Of a DNA stretch of 7,706 bases, positions 1 through 6,664 are shown piece after piece (position 1 is the first letter of the stretch; each line of letters starts with the position of its first letter). Source of the DNA: Acidobacteriota bacterium (GTDB taxonomy: Bacteria; Acidobacteriota; Terriglobia; Acidiferrales; UBA7541); the NCBI GenBank assembly GCA_003224135.1, contig QHYO01000662.1, positions 1 to 7,706 of the forward strand, written 5' to 3'. Both the position numbers and the translations under genes were made by a program. Under the pieces are notes generated by a model, which did not search any database, was not told the origin of the DNA, and saw only the letters and a list, made by a program, of their open reading frames with translations.

Positions 1-2027
1 CGAGCTTGATCGCGGCGCTGGTGTCTTTCGGCGGAAATTCCGCGAGTGAAAATGCGGATGCGCCGATCACCGCGCCGACTAACGAAAACCTCTCAGATGT
101 GTTGCGACTGATTGCGCGGCTTACTCCTCCGCTCGAAAGCGCCCGAGGCCTTTCTCCCGAGGATGCGGCTCGCGCCATTCATGGTGCGCTCGCTGAAGCG
201 ACGCGTGAGACCGTTCATCTGTTGTTCAACACAATTTCTCAGCATAGTCCGCGCGAGTCAGAGGCTCCGCAACCGTATTTGTTGAGGCTCTCTGAAAAGA
301 TCATTCTCGAATCTCTGACCACGGAGTTGTCCGGCGGTACGCTCGCGCCGCAGGAGCTCAGCAAGAATCTTCACACGCTTGGCAAAATTTTGGTTTCAGC
401 GGGAGGTTACACCGGTCCACACTCCTCGCAACACTTGTCCTCGTTGGCATCCATTTGGGCAGACGACGCGCATCAGGAAAAAATGAAAGAAAGGTTTTGG
501 CTTGAGCTTGCACCGCGCGAGAAATCGGCCGTCCTTCGCGGACCAGCCGTGTGGTGCGTTCCAGTCTCGGCGATTCGCTCGGCTCTGGTCCAACTCGCCG
601 ACGCTGGCGCGGACGCTCCTCGCCGTGAGGCGCGCAATATCTTATTGAACTACTCGCGCCGGCTGGAAACGCCGGATCTAACTGCGCGGCGCACGGTCGC
701 CGCTGGGTTAAAAGAATTATCGTCGGTAATCGAGTCGCTCTGGCCAAACCAGCTTCCCGAAGAACTCAACCGTTGCGCCCTCGGAGCACTCGAGCAGGAA
801 ACCGTGCCCGAAACCGCAGCGCTTCTTTCGGCCTTCCTCGAAATGCTTGGACGCATCGCGGTTACGCGCGGTGATTACGCGGGGCTAGAAGGAATTCTCT
901 CAGGACTCGAAAAGCCGCCACGTGAACCTCAGTTTGAACACATGCACGCTTTGGCGCACCGGCTGATCGCACAGGACCGTTGGCTGCTCCTGGTGGACGC
1001 TGCGCTCGCCAATCGCGCGCTTGATGCCGCTCTGCCGAGGTTGTTGGTTCGCGACCCGGAACGGTTGCTGGACCGCCTGACCACTTTGCTGACGGAAGCG
1101 CGAGGCAGCGAACTTCTGCCACCAATTGCGCGCCTGCTGCGAACGATCGGCGTACCGGTGCTGAACCTTCTCGAATCCCGACTGTACGAAGCACGTAGGC
1201 AGCGAGTGAGTGCCGCAATCAAAATGCTCGCTGCGGCCGATCCAGAACGACTGCTGCGCGCTTTGCCACGATCTCTGGCGAGTTGGGAATGGAATCTGCA
1301 GGATTTGGCGGTGAGTGAACTCTCTCGCCCATCGAACGCGACTTCCGCCCGTTCGGCTGCCTTTATTTTTTCGGCGCTGTTGGGCGACGCGCATCCGCTG
1401 GTGGTTCCGATGATGATCGATCATCTCGGCATCGCCCAGGAAGTCTCCTCCGTCCCGCAGCTTATGGAAATTGCTGGCGGCGGTCACGAAGTGCTCCGCG
1501 ATCAATTTGTGCGCATTAAAGCCATCGAAGCGTTAGCGCGCATGCGCGCGGCGGAAGCAACGGAATTGCTTCGCCGGATCTGCGAAAAGCGCGAAGGATT
1601 AGCTTACGCGGAGCCAGCGGGAATCCGCGCCGTGGCGGCCGATGCGCTCGCGCTGCTCGAAGATCGTCCGGCCGGTACACACGTCCGGTCAGCCTACGAA
1701 CACGCTGCACAGGCGGGATCTAGTTTCGTCGTTCAACGCCGTTATGCGCGTGTTCCGCTTGAATCGCCGCTACGCGCGCACATCGAAGGCGGCCAGTCGG
1801 CTGTGGCTCGAGTCAAGACCATCAGCCTTGGCGGAGCTTATCTTGAATCTCCAAAAAAACTCAGCGTCGGCGACACCATACAGCTGGAAGTCCGCTCAGG
1901 ACTTCGAAAAATCCATTTCACGGCTGTGGTACGGAATGCCGGACCCGATGGCAACGGTGTGGAGTTCGTCCACATGAAGAGTGACGACCGCGACAAGCTG
2001 CGGAGGCTTGTTCAAAAGCACTTGTAA
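1..2027 (+). CDS. Alpha-helical-repeat (HEAT-like) protein with C-terminal PilZ domain, 5' end outside the window
   Basis: The frame is open to the left edge (first full codon at 3). A TTG at 6 is a formal start but has no visible ribosome binding site, so the gene probably begins upstream; residues are counted from that TTG. About the first 560 residues are Leu/Ala/Arg-rich amphipathic helices resembling a HEAT/ARM-type solenoid, clearest around 500-552 (VRIKAIEALARM and following helices). Residues about 575-673 form a PilZ domain: the arginine motif RRYAR is at 578-582 and the second motif is TISLGG at 605-610, followed by beta strands ending in GVEFVHM. In the PilZ family, RxxxR and D/NxSxxG bind cyclic di-GMP; here the first position of the second motif is Thr. 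There is no signal peptide in the visible part, so it is likely cytoplasmic. Inferred role: a c-di-GMP-responsive scaffold or adaptor. Partner unknown. The PilZ call is solid; the repeat class is less certain. Confidence 0.85.
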   Translation, partial: SLIAALVSFGGNSASENADAPITAPTNENLSDVLRLIARLTPPLESARGLSPEDAARAIHGALAEATRETVHLLFNTISQHSPRESEAPQPYLLRLSEKIILESLTTELSGGTLAPQELSKNLHTLGKILVSAGGYTGPHSSQHLSSLASIWADDAHQEKMKERFWLELAPREKSAVLRGPAVWCVPVSAIRSALVQLADAGADAPRREARNILLNYSRRLETPDLTARRTVAAGLKELSSVIESLWPNQLPEELNRCALGALEQETVPETAALLSAFLEMLGRIAVTRGDYAGLEGILSGLEKPPREPQFEHMHALAHRLIAQDRWLLLVDAALANRALDAALPRLLVRDPERLLDRLTTLLTEARGSELLPPIARLLRTIGVPVLNLLESRLYEARRQRVSAAIKMLAAADPERLLRALPRSLASWEWNLQDLAVSELSRPSNATSARSAAFIFSALLGDAHPLVVPMMIDHLGIAQEVSSVPQLMEIAGGGHEVLRDQFVRIKAIEALARMRAAEATELLRRICEKREGLAYAEPAGIRAVAADALALLEDRPAGTHVRSAYEHAAQAGSSFVVQRRYARVPLESPLRAHIEGGQSAVARVKTISLGGAYLESPKKLSVGDTIQLEVRSGLRKIHFTAVVRNAGPDGNGVEFVHMKSDDRDKLRRLVQKHL

Positions 2028-2069
2028 GCTACTGCATTCGCACTAGACAGCTCCGTTTTAAGAAAGGGG

Positions 2070-2094
2070 AAAGAGGAACGATAGTTCCTTTTTT
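2070..2094 (+). terminator. Intrinsic terminator after the PilZ-domain gene
   Basis: AGGAAC (2074-2079), loop GATA, GTTCCT (2084-2089), then a run of Ts to 2094. The A-rich bases before the left arm can extend the stem against the Ts with one G-U pair. It lies about 45 bases after the stop codon at 2025-2027, the usual place for a rho-independent terminator, and separates this gene from the receptor gene. Confidence 0.8.
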
Positions 2095-2135
2095 GGTGAC
2101 GAAGGACCCAACCCTACCTCTGCTACCTTGAGCAA

Positions 2136-2147
2136 CTGCTCGAGCAG
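2136..2147. repeat. Perfect 12-base palindrome, possible operator
   Basis: CTGCTCGAGCAG reads identically on both strands. It lies between the terminator and the AT-rich promoter-like stretch, where an activator or repressor dimer site for the receptor gene could sit. An overlapping alternative hairpin (GAGCA-AC-TGCTC, 2130-2140) uses part of the same bases. The symmetry is seen directly; the function is inferred. Confidence 0.35.
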
Positions 2148-2197
2148 AACGCGCGGCGCCTGCAAACCCCTGAGAAACGGTGTTCTTACCCCCGTAG

Positions 2198-2282
2198 CTC
2201 TATAACTTCTTGAGAAACAACGAAGACCATCCCGCGGTCCTTAATACCTCACTATCTCAGTTATAAGCACTATGTTATAGAG
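2198..2282. repeat. 9-base inverted repeat flanking an AT-rich stretch
   Basis: CTCTATAAC at 2198-2206 is exactly complementary to GTTATAGAG at 2274-2282. A third partial copy, GTTATAA, lies at 2260-2266, so GTTATA occurs twice 14 bases apart on the + strand. The arms enclose 67 bases. They could be paired protein-binding sites around the promoter or, if transcribed, a long-range stem. A 9-base match in a spacer this long can arise by chance. Confidence 0.3.
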
Positions 2283-2292
2283 AAAATATATT
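2264..2292 (+). promoter_or_regulatory. Candidate promoter for the receptor gene (weak)
   Basis: TATATT at 2287-2292 matches the sigma-70 -10 consensus at five of six positions. TAAGCA at 2264-2269, 17 bases upstream, matches the -35 consensus at only three of six. It is the most AT-rich part of the spacer. A start here would give a leader of about 300 bases before the ATG at 2606. Other AT-rich hexamers nearby (TATGTT, TTATAG) are alternatives. This is a guess from base composition and a good -10 only. Confidence 0.25.
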
Positions 2293-2311
2293 CGGGACTA
2301 TTGCGATTCGA

Positions 2312-2495
2312 ACGGTTCGATCGACGTCTACGTCAGAGCCGCTGTTCCGGGTTTCGCAGGCGCCATATTGCGCGTCGTGAAGCCATTGATGCCGCTTGTC
2401 GTCGCCGTGCGGAGATAGTTTGAGCTCACGCGGAACAGAGCTAGAAGGCGTGACGGACAGGGAAGTCCGTGAAGTTTGCAGTTGCATTGAACCGT
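2312..2495 (+). ncRNA. Putative structured leader RNA upstream of the TonB-dependent receptor gene
   Basis: Helices found by eye: a closing stem of 10 pairs (2312-2321 with 2486-2495, one G-U); a small hairpin GACG-TCTA-CGTC (2323-2334); an arm of 8 perfect pairs (2342-2349 with 2431-2438) continuing into about 10 pairs (2353-2362 with 2403-2413, one bulged G and one G-U); and a perfect 6-pair hairpin ACGGAC/GTCCGT with loop AGGGAA (2453-2470). Together they form a four-way junction. The left strand of the closing stem can instead pair locally (TCGAA-CGG-TTCGA, 2308-2320), so the two states exclude each other. The complementarity is seen; existence as an RNA and regulatory role are inferred. 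GC-rich DNA folds readily, so chance cannot be excluded, and no known riboswitch family was recognised. Confidence 0.35.
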
Positions 2496-2540
2496 GGCAT
2501 CAAGTAAAAGCCGAGTAGCCAATCAGTTAGAACTATGCGT

Positions 2541-2591
2541 GCGGGTCCACACCCCGCCAACCGCTAGGGGTAGCGGAGCTTAGAAGTCTAA
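2541..2591 (+). promoter_or_regulatory. Row of three small hairpins just before the receptor Shine-Dalgarno
   Basis: Three consecutive inverted repeats are separated by only three bases each. The first is GCGGGT/ACCCCGC (2541-2557, one bulged C, loop CCAC). The second is CCGCTA-GGGG-TAGCGG (2561-2576), a perfect 6-pair stem. The third is TTAG-AAGT-CTAA (2580-2591). The last ends four bases before GGAGG at 2596. Such placement could affect translation initiation or protect the 5' end of the mRNA. No T run follows, so they are not an intrinsic terminator as drawn. Confidence 0.4.
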
Positions 2592-2595
2592 ATTC

Positions 2596-2600
2596 GGAGG
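2596..2600 (+). promoter_or_regulatory. Shine-Dalgarno that decides the receptor start
   Basis: GGAGG lies five bases before ATG at 2606 and only two bases before an in-frame GTG at 2603. Normal spacing therefore favours ATG 2606 over the overlapping GTG. Confidence 0.8.
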
Positions 2601-2605
2601 CAGTG

Positions 2606-5600
2606 ATGAAACGCAGCCACTTTGTGTTCGCGTTGTTGATTTTGCTTGCCTTGATCTTAGGAATTGCGAACAACGCCGCGGCGCAAAATACGGCCACGCT
2701 CTCAGGTGTGATTACGGATCCACAAGGGCGCAGCGTCAACGTGGCCAAAATAAGCCTAACCAGCAAGAGTACCGGCGCGGTGCGGACGACGAACTCCGGA
2801 GAAGACGGGCGGTACGCGTTCGTCTTGTTGTCGCCCGGGGCCTACAAGATGAGCGTGGATGCGGGAACGGCGTTCAGTATCTTTGAGAAGGACGATTTGG
2901 TAGTGACGGTGGGCGAGGAGGCGCAATTCAGCCCGCAGCTCAGTCTCCGCGGGGGAGAGCAAAAGGTAATCGTGACAGCGGAGACGAGCCTGATCGAGCC
3001 CACAAAGACCGAAGCTTCGAACACGATTGGCGAGCAGCAAGTGGAAAGCCTGCCGATCAACGGGCGCGCGTTCGAAAAGTTCAGCCTGCTGGATTCACGG
3101 GGAAGGCGCGCCGTTGCTCCCACGATCGGCCCCGCTCCGGACAGCGGTTTGAGTTTCGGAGGGTCGCGAGGTCGGGCAAATGGCGTGCTGATCGACGGCG
3201 CTGACGCGGTGGACAATTCAGTGAACGGAATCCGCGCGACGGTTTCGCAAGAGGCTGTTCAGGAATTTCAGGTGGTGATGAGCAACTACAACGCGGAATA
3301 CGGCCGGGCAACAGGCGCCATCATCAACATCATCACCAAGAATGGCGGAAACGAATTTCATGGAGACGCGTTCGGCTATTTTCGAAACAAATCGTTTCAG
3401 GCGCGCAACGCTTTTTCCGGGCAAATCGATACCAACCCCGGCAGCGCCACCAGCGGGGAGTTGGTACCCGTCAAACAACCTTACACGCGGGTTCAAACCG
3501 GTCTGACCATCGGTGGCCCAATCAAGAAGGACAAGACATTTTTTTTCGGGTCGTACGAATATACGCAGCGGGAAGAATCGGGATTTTCCAGCATCGGAAT
3601 CGACAATTTTGGTCTGCAAACGGTAACCTTGCCAACTCCAGCCGGGCCGTTCCCCGTACAACTCACGGGTCCACAGGCAGATGCGGTGAACACACTTCTC
3701 GCTTCCGGAAATCCTTCTCTGCAGGGACTTGCCGTGCAGTATGGCGTCTTTATGGGCTCGGCGTCGAGTGTCGCCTTGAATAGGCTCGATTACGGACTGG
3801 TATCGGCGGGTCTGACCGGTGGGTTTCTTCATCCCGGTCCGGGCGCGCAATTCCCGATTCCGGTGGATTGCCCTGCCGGTGCGGCCGTAAACAACGGTGT
3901 CACCTGTTCTGGAGCGGGAATTTACGTTGCACCGCTTCCTGCTTCCTACGTCGGCTTGAATTCGATTCGTGGGAACTATCCGATTACGGAGAAAACCAGC
4001 CTTTGGTCGCTGCGGCTGGACCAAATCTGGAACGACAACAATCGCTCATTCCTTCGCGTCGGAGTTTCGCCGTCTCTTGTTACCGGCCTGCCGTCGACTT
4101 CGCAAAACCAGGTGTTTGGGCAGAATTCCGGTTCGCGCGCGGGATACAACCAGTCGCGTGACTTGAACTTCACGTTCCAGCACGACACGGTCACTAGTCC
4201 TTCCTCCGTGAATACGTTTCGATTCCAATTCGCACGGCGTGGGCTGCACTTCGGCTTTTCGCAGCTTCCCGGGGGCGATCAAATCGGAGTCAATATTCCC
4301 GGCGTCGCGTATTTTGGCCGCGAACCGTATTCAACGGTGGACCGCATTGAGCGCCGGTTTCAATTTACCGACATTGTGGCGAAAACCTGGGGCCGCCACG
4401 CATTCAAGTTTGGCGGCGATTTCAACCTCATTCAGCTGCGCTCGGCAAAAGCACAGATCTTCGAGCTTGATTTCGGCGGAGTCGTCAACTTTGGCGGGAT
4501 CTCCGCATCTACCTTCAGCAGCGCGTTCGCAGGCTTGCCCGGCGCGACGGGATTGCAGGCCTACGGATTGGGAATTCCCACGACGTACATTCAGGGAATC
4601 GGAAACTCGAATCAGCCGTTCGATAATCTCCCGATCGGGTTCTTTGCGCAGGATTCCTGGCGCATCAATCGCAAGCTGACGCTCAACTATGGCGTGCGCT
4701 ATGACGTGGAAATCACGCCGCTGTTTGCTCCGGCGACCAGTGTGAACGCCGCCGCGGAAAAAGCGCTTGGCGTGGTTGAGGGCATTCCGAGGGATTACAA
4801 CAACTTCGCTCCACGTCTGGGTCTCGCATGGGATCCAACAGGAAGCGGGAAGACGTCTATCCGCCTGGGCTACGGTTTGTTCTACGACCACCCGCTACTG
4901 GCGGTTGCGTTTAACTCGGTCACCGCGGACGGTGGCCGATCCGTGCAACTTCTCTCCGCGGGTGGAACTCCTTCGGCGTGCGGACTCGTTACACCGGATT
5001 GCGCATTGGCGGGCGGGCCCGGCACGGATAGCCCTGCAAATTTAAACGGTTCTTCCATATTCCAAGGTGTCCTCAACATAAGCTCGGCCGACGCTGTTTT
5101 TTCGCCTTTGAGCCTCGCCTATCTTCCAGGCCAACAGCGTTTCGATCCGCTCGCGGCAAATTCACTTTTCGCAAATCAAAACTATTTGACTGCCGGTTTC
5201 CCGTTGCCGATTTTGCCATTCACGTTGCCTGTGGCCGCAAACTTCAAATATGGCTATGCGCAACAGGGGAATCTGACGATTGAACGCCAGATCAGCAAGT
5301 CATGGAAGATGAGCGTGGGGTACCAATACACGAAGGGCCTCCACCTGAACCGGCCGGTTGACATCAACTCCACCGATCCCCAGCTGCTAGCGCAAAATGC
5401 CTTTAAGGCGGCAGCTTCTGGTCTGAGCGTCAGTAATCCGGTGACAGTCGTTGTCCCGACAGGCGCCCCGAATTCGTGCGTGAACACGAGTACCGGAAGT
5501 ATCTTCCTGATTGCGCCGGGAGCACTTGGCCAGGGTTTTGCCGCCGCGAACTGCAATCCAGCGGCCGCCGTGGGCTTCGTCGGCACACCGGCATTTTTCA

Positions 5601-6502
5601 ATTTCTTCCGGCCTTCCGGCCCCAACCCGTCGTTCGCTGCGGCCGCCGGTGGCTACGGCACTGAGGTTGCGCTTGCGCACCTCGCGGGATATCCAACCGG
5701 TTTTGGAGTTCCGGTTCCGTTCAACAGCGTGGACGCGCAACTCTCCGATGCGAGCTCCTGGTACCACGCGCTCACGGTCGATGTACAGAAGCGCTTCTCC
5801 AAGGGCTTCATGCTCTTCTCTAGCTACACATGGTCGCATTCGATCGACGACGGCACGGATCTGCAGTCCACACTCGAGCCACAGGACAGCCGCTTCCCAT
5901 TTTTCGAGCGGTCGAATTCCGTCAATGACCAGCGGCATCGCTGGGTGACGAGCGCGATCTTCCAAACCGCGACTGCCAAGGGGGGCGACGGGGCATGGAA
6001 ACATTTTGCCAGCGGGTTCACGGTTGCGCCGATTATCGAAGTCTCTGCCGGCAGGCCCTTCAACGTGATCACCGGCACGGATACACGATTGGATCTCGGC
6101 GCTTCTCAAGCGCGCCCATCTCTCGTGTCGAGCGGCACAACTTCCCCGTACATTTCGGGCGCGGCGTTTGGAGTGGCGGATGTCTGCCTGGCCAACGACG
6201 GCTCCGCGTTTTCCGTGCCTTTTGTGACACCACCGGCCGGATGCGACGGCAGCCTCGGACGCAACCGTTTCTTTACGCCAGGGTTCTTCCAATTCGACCT
6301 GAGACTGGCAAAACAGATCCCTTTCGGCGAGCGGTTTCGGCTTGAACTGATCGCTGATGGCTTCAATCTTTCCAACCGCACAAACGTCGCAGCGGTGAAC
6401 CAGCTCTGCGATCCGACCGCGGGTCTAACTTGCCTGGCAGGACAGCCCACGGCAGCTTACGACGCGCGGCAATTCCAGTTCGCCCTGAAGCTGCACTGGT
6501 AG
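2606..6502 (+). CDS. Oar-like TonB-dependent receptor with N-terminal carboxypeptidase-regulatory-like domain
   Basis: 1298 residues from ATG 2606 (GGAGG five bases upstream). A signal peptide with a hydrophobic core at about 6-21 and likely cleavage after AAA (24-26) directs export. Residues about 28-115 are a CarboxypepD_reg/CnaB-like beta sandwich. KVIVTA at 120-125 resembles a TonB box. The plug domain follows (LPINGR 149-154; NAEYGRATGAIINIITKNGG 229-248). The rest is the outer-membrane beta barrel with family hallmarks: FAQDSW (680-685), WSHSIDD (1076-1082), a DGFNLSNRTN turn, and a last strand ending in Trp. Length and motifs fit the large Oar-like receptors common in Acidobacteria. 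The family takes up substrates using TonB/ExbBD energy or acts at the surface; the substrate here cannot be told. No SusD-like partner or transport gene is adjacent, and terminators isolate it. All ten cysteines fall in five close pairs, suggesting disulfide-bonded loops. The frame is intact. Confidence 0.93.
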   Translation: MKRSHFVFALLILLALILGIANNAAAQNTATLSGVITDPQGRSVNVAKISLTSKSTGAVRTTNSGEDGRYAFVLLSPGAYKMSVDAGTAFSIFEKDDLVVTVGEEAQFSPQLSLRGGEQKVIVTAETSLIEPTKTEASNTIGEQQVESLPINGRAFEKFSLLDSRGRRAVAPTIGPAPDSGLSFGGSRGRANGVLIDGADAVDNSVNGIRATVSQEAVQEFQVVMSNYNAEYGRATGAIINIITKNGGNEFHGDAFGYFRNKSFQARNAFSGQIDTNPGSATSGELVPVKQPYTRVQTGLTIGGPIKKDKTFFFGSYEYTQREESGFSSIGIDNFGLQTVTLPTPAGPFPVQLTGPQADAVNTLLASGNPSLQGLAVQYGVFMGSASSVALNRLDYGLVSAGLTGGFLHPGPGAQFPIPVDCPAGAAVNNGVTCSGAGIYVAPLPASYVGLNSIRGNYPITEKTSLWSLRLDQIWNDNNRSFLRVGVSPSLVTGLPSTSQNQVFGQNSGSRAGYNQSRDLNFTFQHDTVTSPSSVNTFRFQFARRGLHFGFSQLPGGDQIGVNIPGVAYFGREPYSTVDRIERRFQFTDIVAKTWGRHAFKFGGDFNLIQLRSAKAQIFELDFGGVVNFGGISASTFSSAFAGLPGATGLQAYGLGIPTTYIQGIGNSNQPFDNLPIGFFAQDSWRINRKLTLNYGVRYDVEITPLFAPATSVNAAAEKALGVVEGIPRDYNNFAPRLGLAWDPTGSGKTSIRLGYGLFYDHPLLAVAFNSVTADGGRSVQLLSAGGTPSACGLVTPDCALAGGPGTDSPANLNGSSIFQGVLNISSADAVFSPLSLAYLPGQQRFDPLAANSLFANQNYLTAGFPLPILPFTLPVAANFKYGYAQQGNLTIERQISKSWKMSVGYQYTKGLHLNRPVDINSTDPQLLAQNAFKAAASGLSVSNPVTVVVPTGAPNSCVNTSTGSIFLIAPGALGQGFAAANCNPAAAVGFVGTPAFFNFFRPSGPNPSFAAAAGGYGTEVALAHLAGYPTGFGVPVPFNSVDAQLSDASSWYHALTVDVQKRFSKGFMLFSSYTWSHSIDDGTDLQSTLEPQDSRFPFFERSNSVNDQRHRWVTSAIFQTATAKGGDGAWKHFASGFTVAPIIEVSAGRPFNVITGTDTRLDLGASQARPSLVSSGTTSPYISGAAFGVADVCLANDGSAFSVPFVTPPAGCDGSLGRNRFFTPGFFQFDLRLAKQIPFGERFRLELIADGFNLSNRTNVAAVNQLCDPTAGLTCLAGQPTAAYDARQFQFALKLHW

Positions 6503-6540
6503 GCACAGTTAGAAATATCATTCGAAATTGAAGGAAACTT

Positions 6541-6560
6541 GCTTCCCGAGAAAACGAAGC
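6541..6560 (+). repeat. Small inverted repeat after the receptor gene
   Basis: GCTTC (6541-6545) pairs with GAAGC (6556-6560) around a 10-base A-rich loop. It lies between the receptor stop codon and the stronger terminator hairpin, so it may be part of the 3' untranslated structure. On its own it is weak and has no T run. Confidence 0.3.
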
Positions 6561-6570
6561 GGTCTGAAAC

Positions 6571-6595
6571 CGGCCAACTACAAGGCCGTTTTTTT
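6571..6595 (+). terminator. Intrinsic terminator after the receptor gene
   Basis: CGGCC (6571-6575), an 8-base loop, GGCCG (6584-6588), then seven Ts (6589-6595). It lies about 70 bases past the stop codon at 6500-6502 and before rmuC, so the receptor mRNA likely ends here. Confidence 0.82.
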
Positions 6596-6601
6596 GCGGA
6601 C

Positions 6602-6629
6602 TTGCTGAAATCTCTCATCCGCGTAGAGT
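6602..6629 (+). promoter_or_regulatory. Possible weak promoter for rmuC
   Basis: Because a terminator ends at 6595, rmuC probably needs its own promoter in the 69 bases before its ATG. The best pair seen is TTGCTG (6602-6607) and TAGAGT (6624-6629), 16 bases apart, matching consensus at about three and four of six positions. The need for a promoter is better supported than this exact position. Confidence 0.2.
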
Positions 6630-6664
6630 AGAAGTACCGTTTCCCGTTATCTCGCGGAGATCAA

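Larger units (their letters stand above)
2095..2602. other. Gene-free 508-base intergenic region with many inverted repeats
   Basis: No open frame here has a believable start, ribosome binding site and protein-like composition. The left part holds a perfect 12-base palindrome (2136-2147). The stretch about 2198-2292 is distinctly AT-rich against a GC-rich background and looks promoter-like. The part from 2308 to 2591 is rich in complementary segments that could form an RNA leader for the receptor gene at 2606. The region is long for a bacterial spacer, which suggests it carries regulation of the receptor. No transposon ends, tRNA or known riboswitch consensus were recognised. Confidence 0.7.

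Noticed and set aside
2290..2325. On the - strand, GTTCGAATC resembles a tRNA T-loop
   Set aside because: The flanking bases do not form a T stem, and no acceptor or anticodon arm was found. The resemblance comes from the local TCGAAC palindrome.
2301..2423. Small + strand open frame of 40 codons from a TTG, encoding a very basic peptide
   Set aside because: TTG start, no good Shine-Dalgarno, Arg-rich composition as expected from random GC-rich DNA, and it overlaps the proposed RNA arm. Ribosome profiling or conservation would be needed to revive it.
2275..2522. Overlapping - strand open frames of 64-70 codons in the spacer
   Set aside because: No recognisable protein features or ribosome binding sites, and their composition is what the overlapping GC-rich inverted repeats would give.
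2459..2560. Cobalamin riboswitch-like words (AGGGAA and GTGAAG near 2459-2474; CCCCGCCAACC near 2552-2562)
   Set aside because: The words are too far apart, AGGGAA is here the loop of a perfect hairpin, and no proper B12 box (GCCACTG) follows. The consensus order and spacing are not met. A covariance-model search would settle it.
2541..2591. The hairpin row read as a transcription attenuator
   Set aside because: No U-rich run follows any of the stems, so no intrinsic terminator is formed as drawn.
2603..2605. GTG as the receptor start one codon earlier
   Set aside because: It would leave only two bases after GGAGG, while ATG 2606 has the usual five.
3218..6292. Long - strand open frames opposite the receptor gene (for example 3218-4024 and 5387-6292)
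   Set aside because: The + strand frame is an unambiguous receptor over its whole length. The antisense frames are Arg-rich by-products of codon bias with no domain signature.
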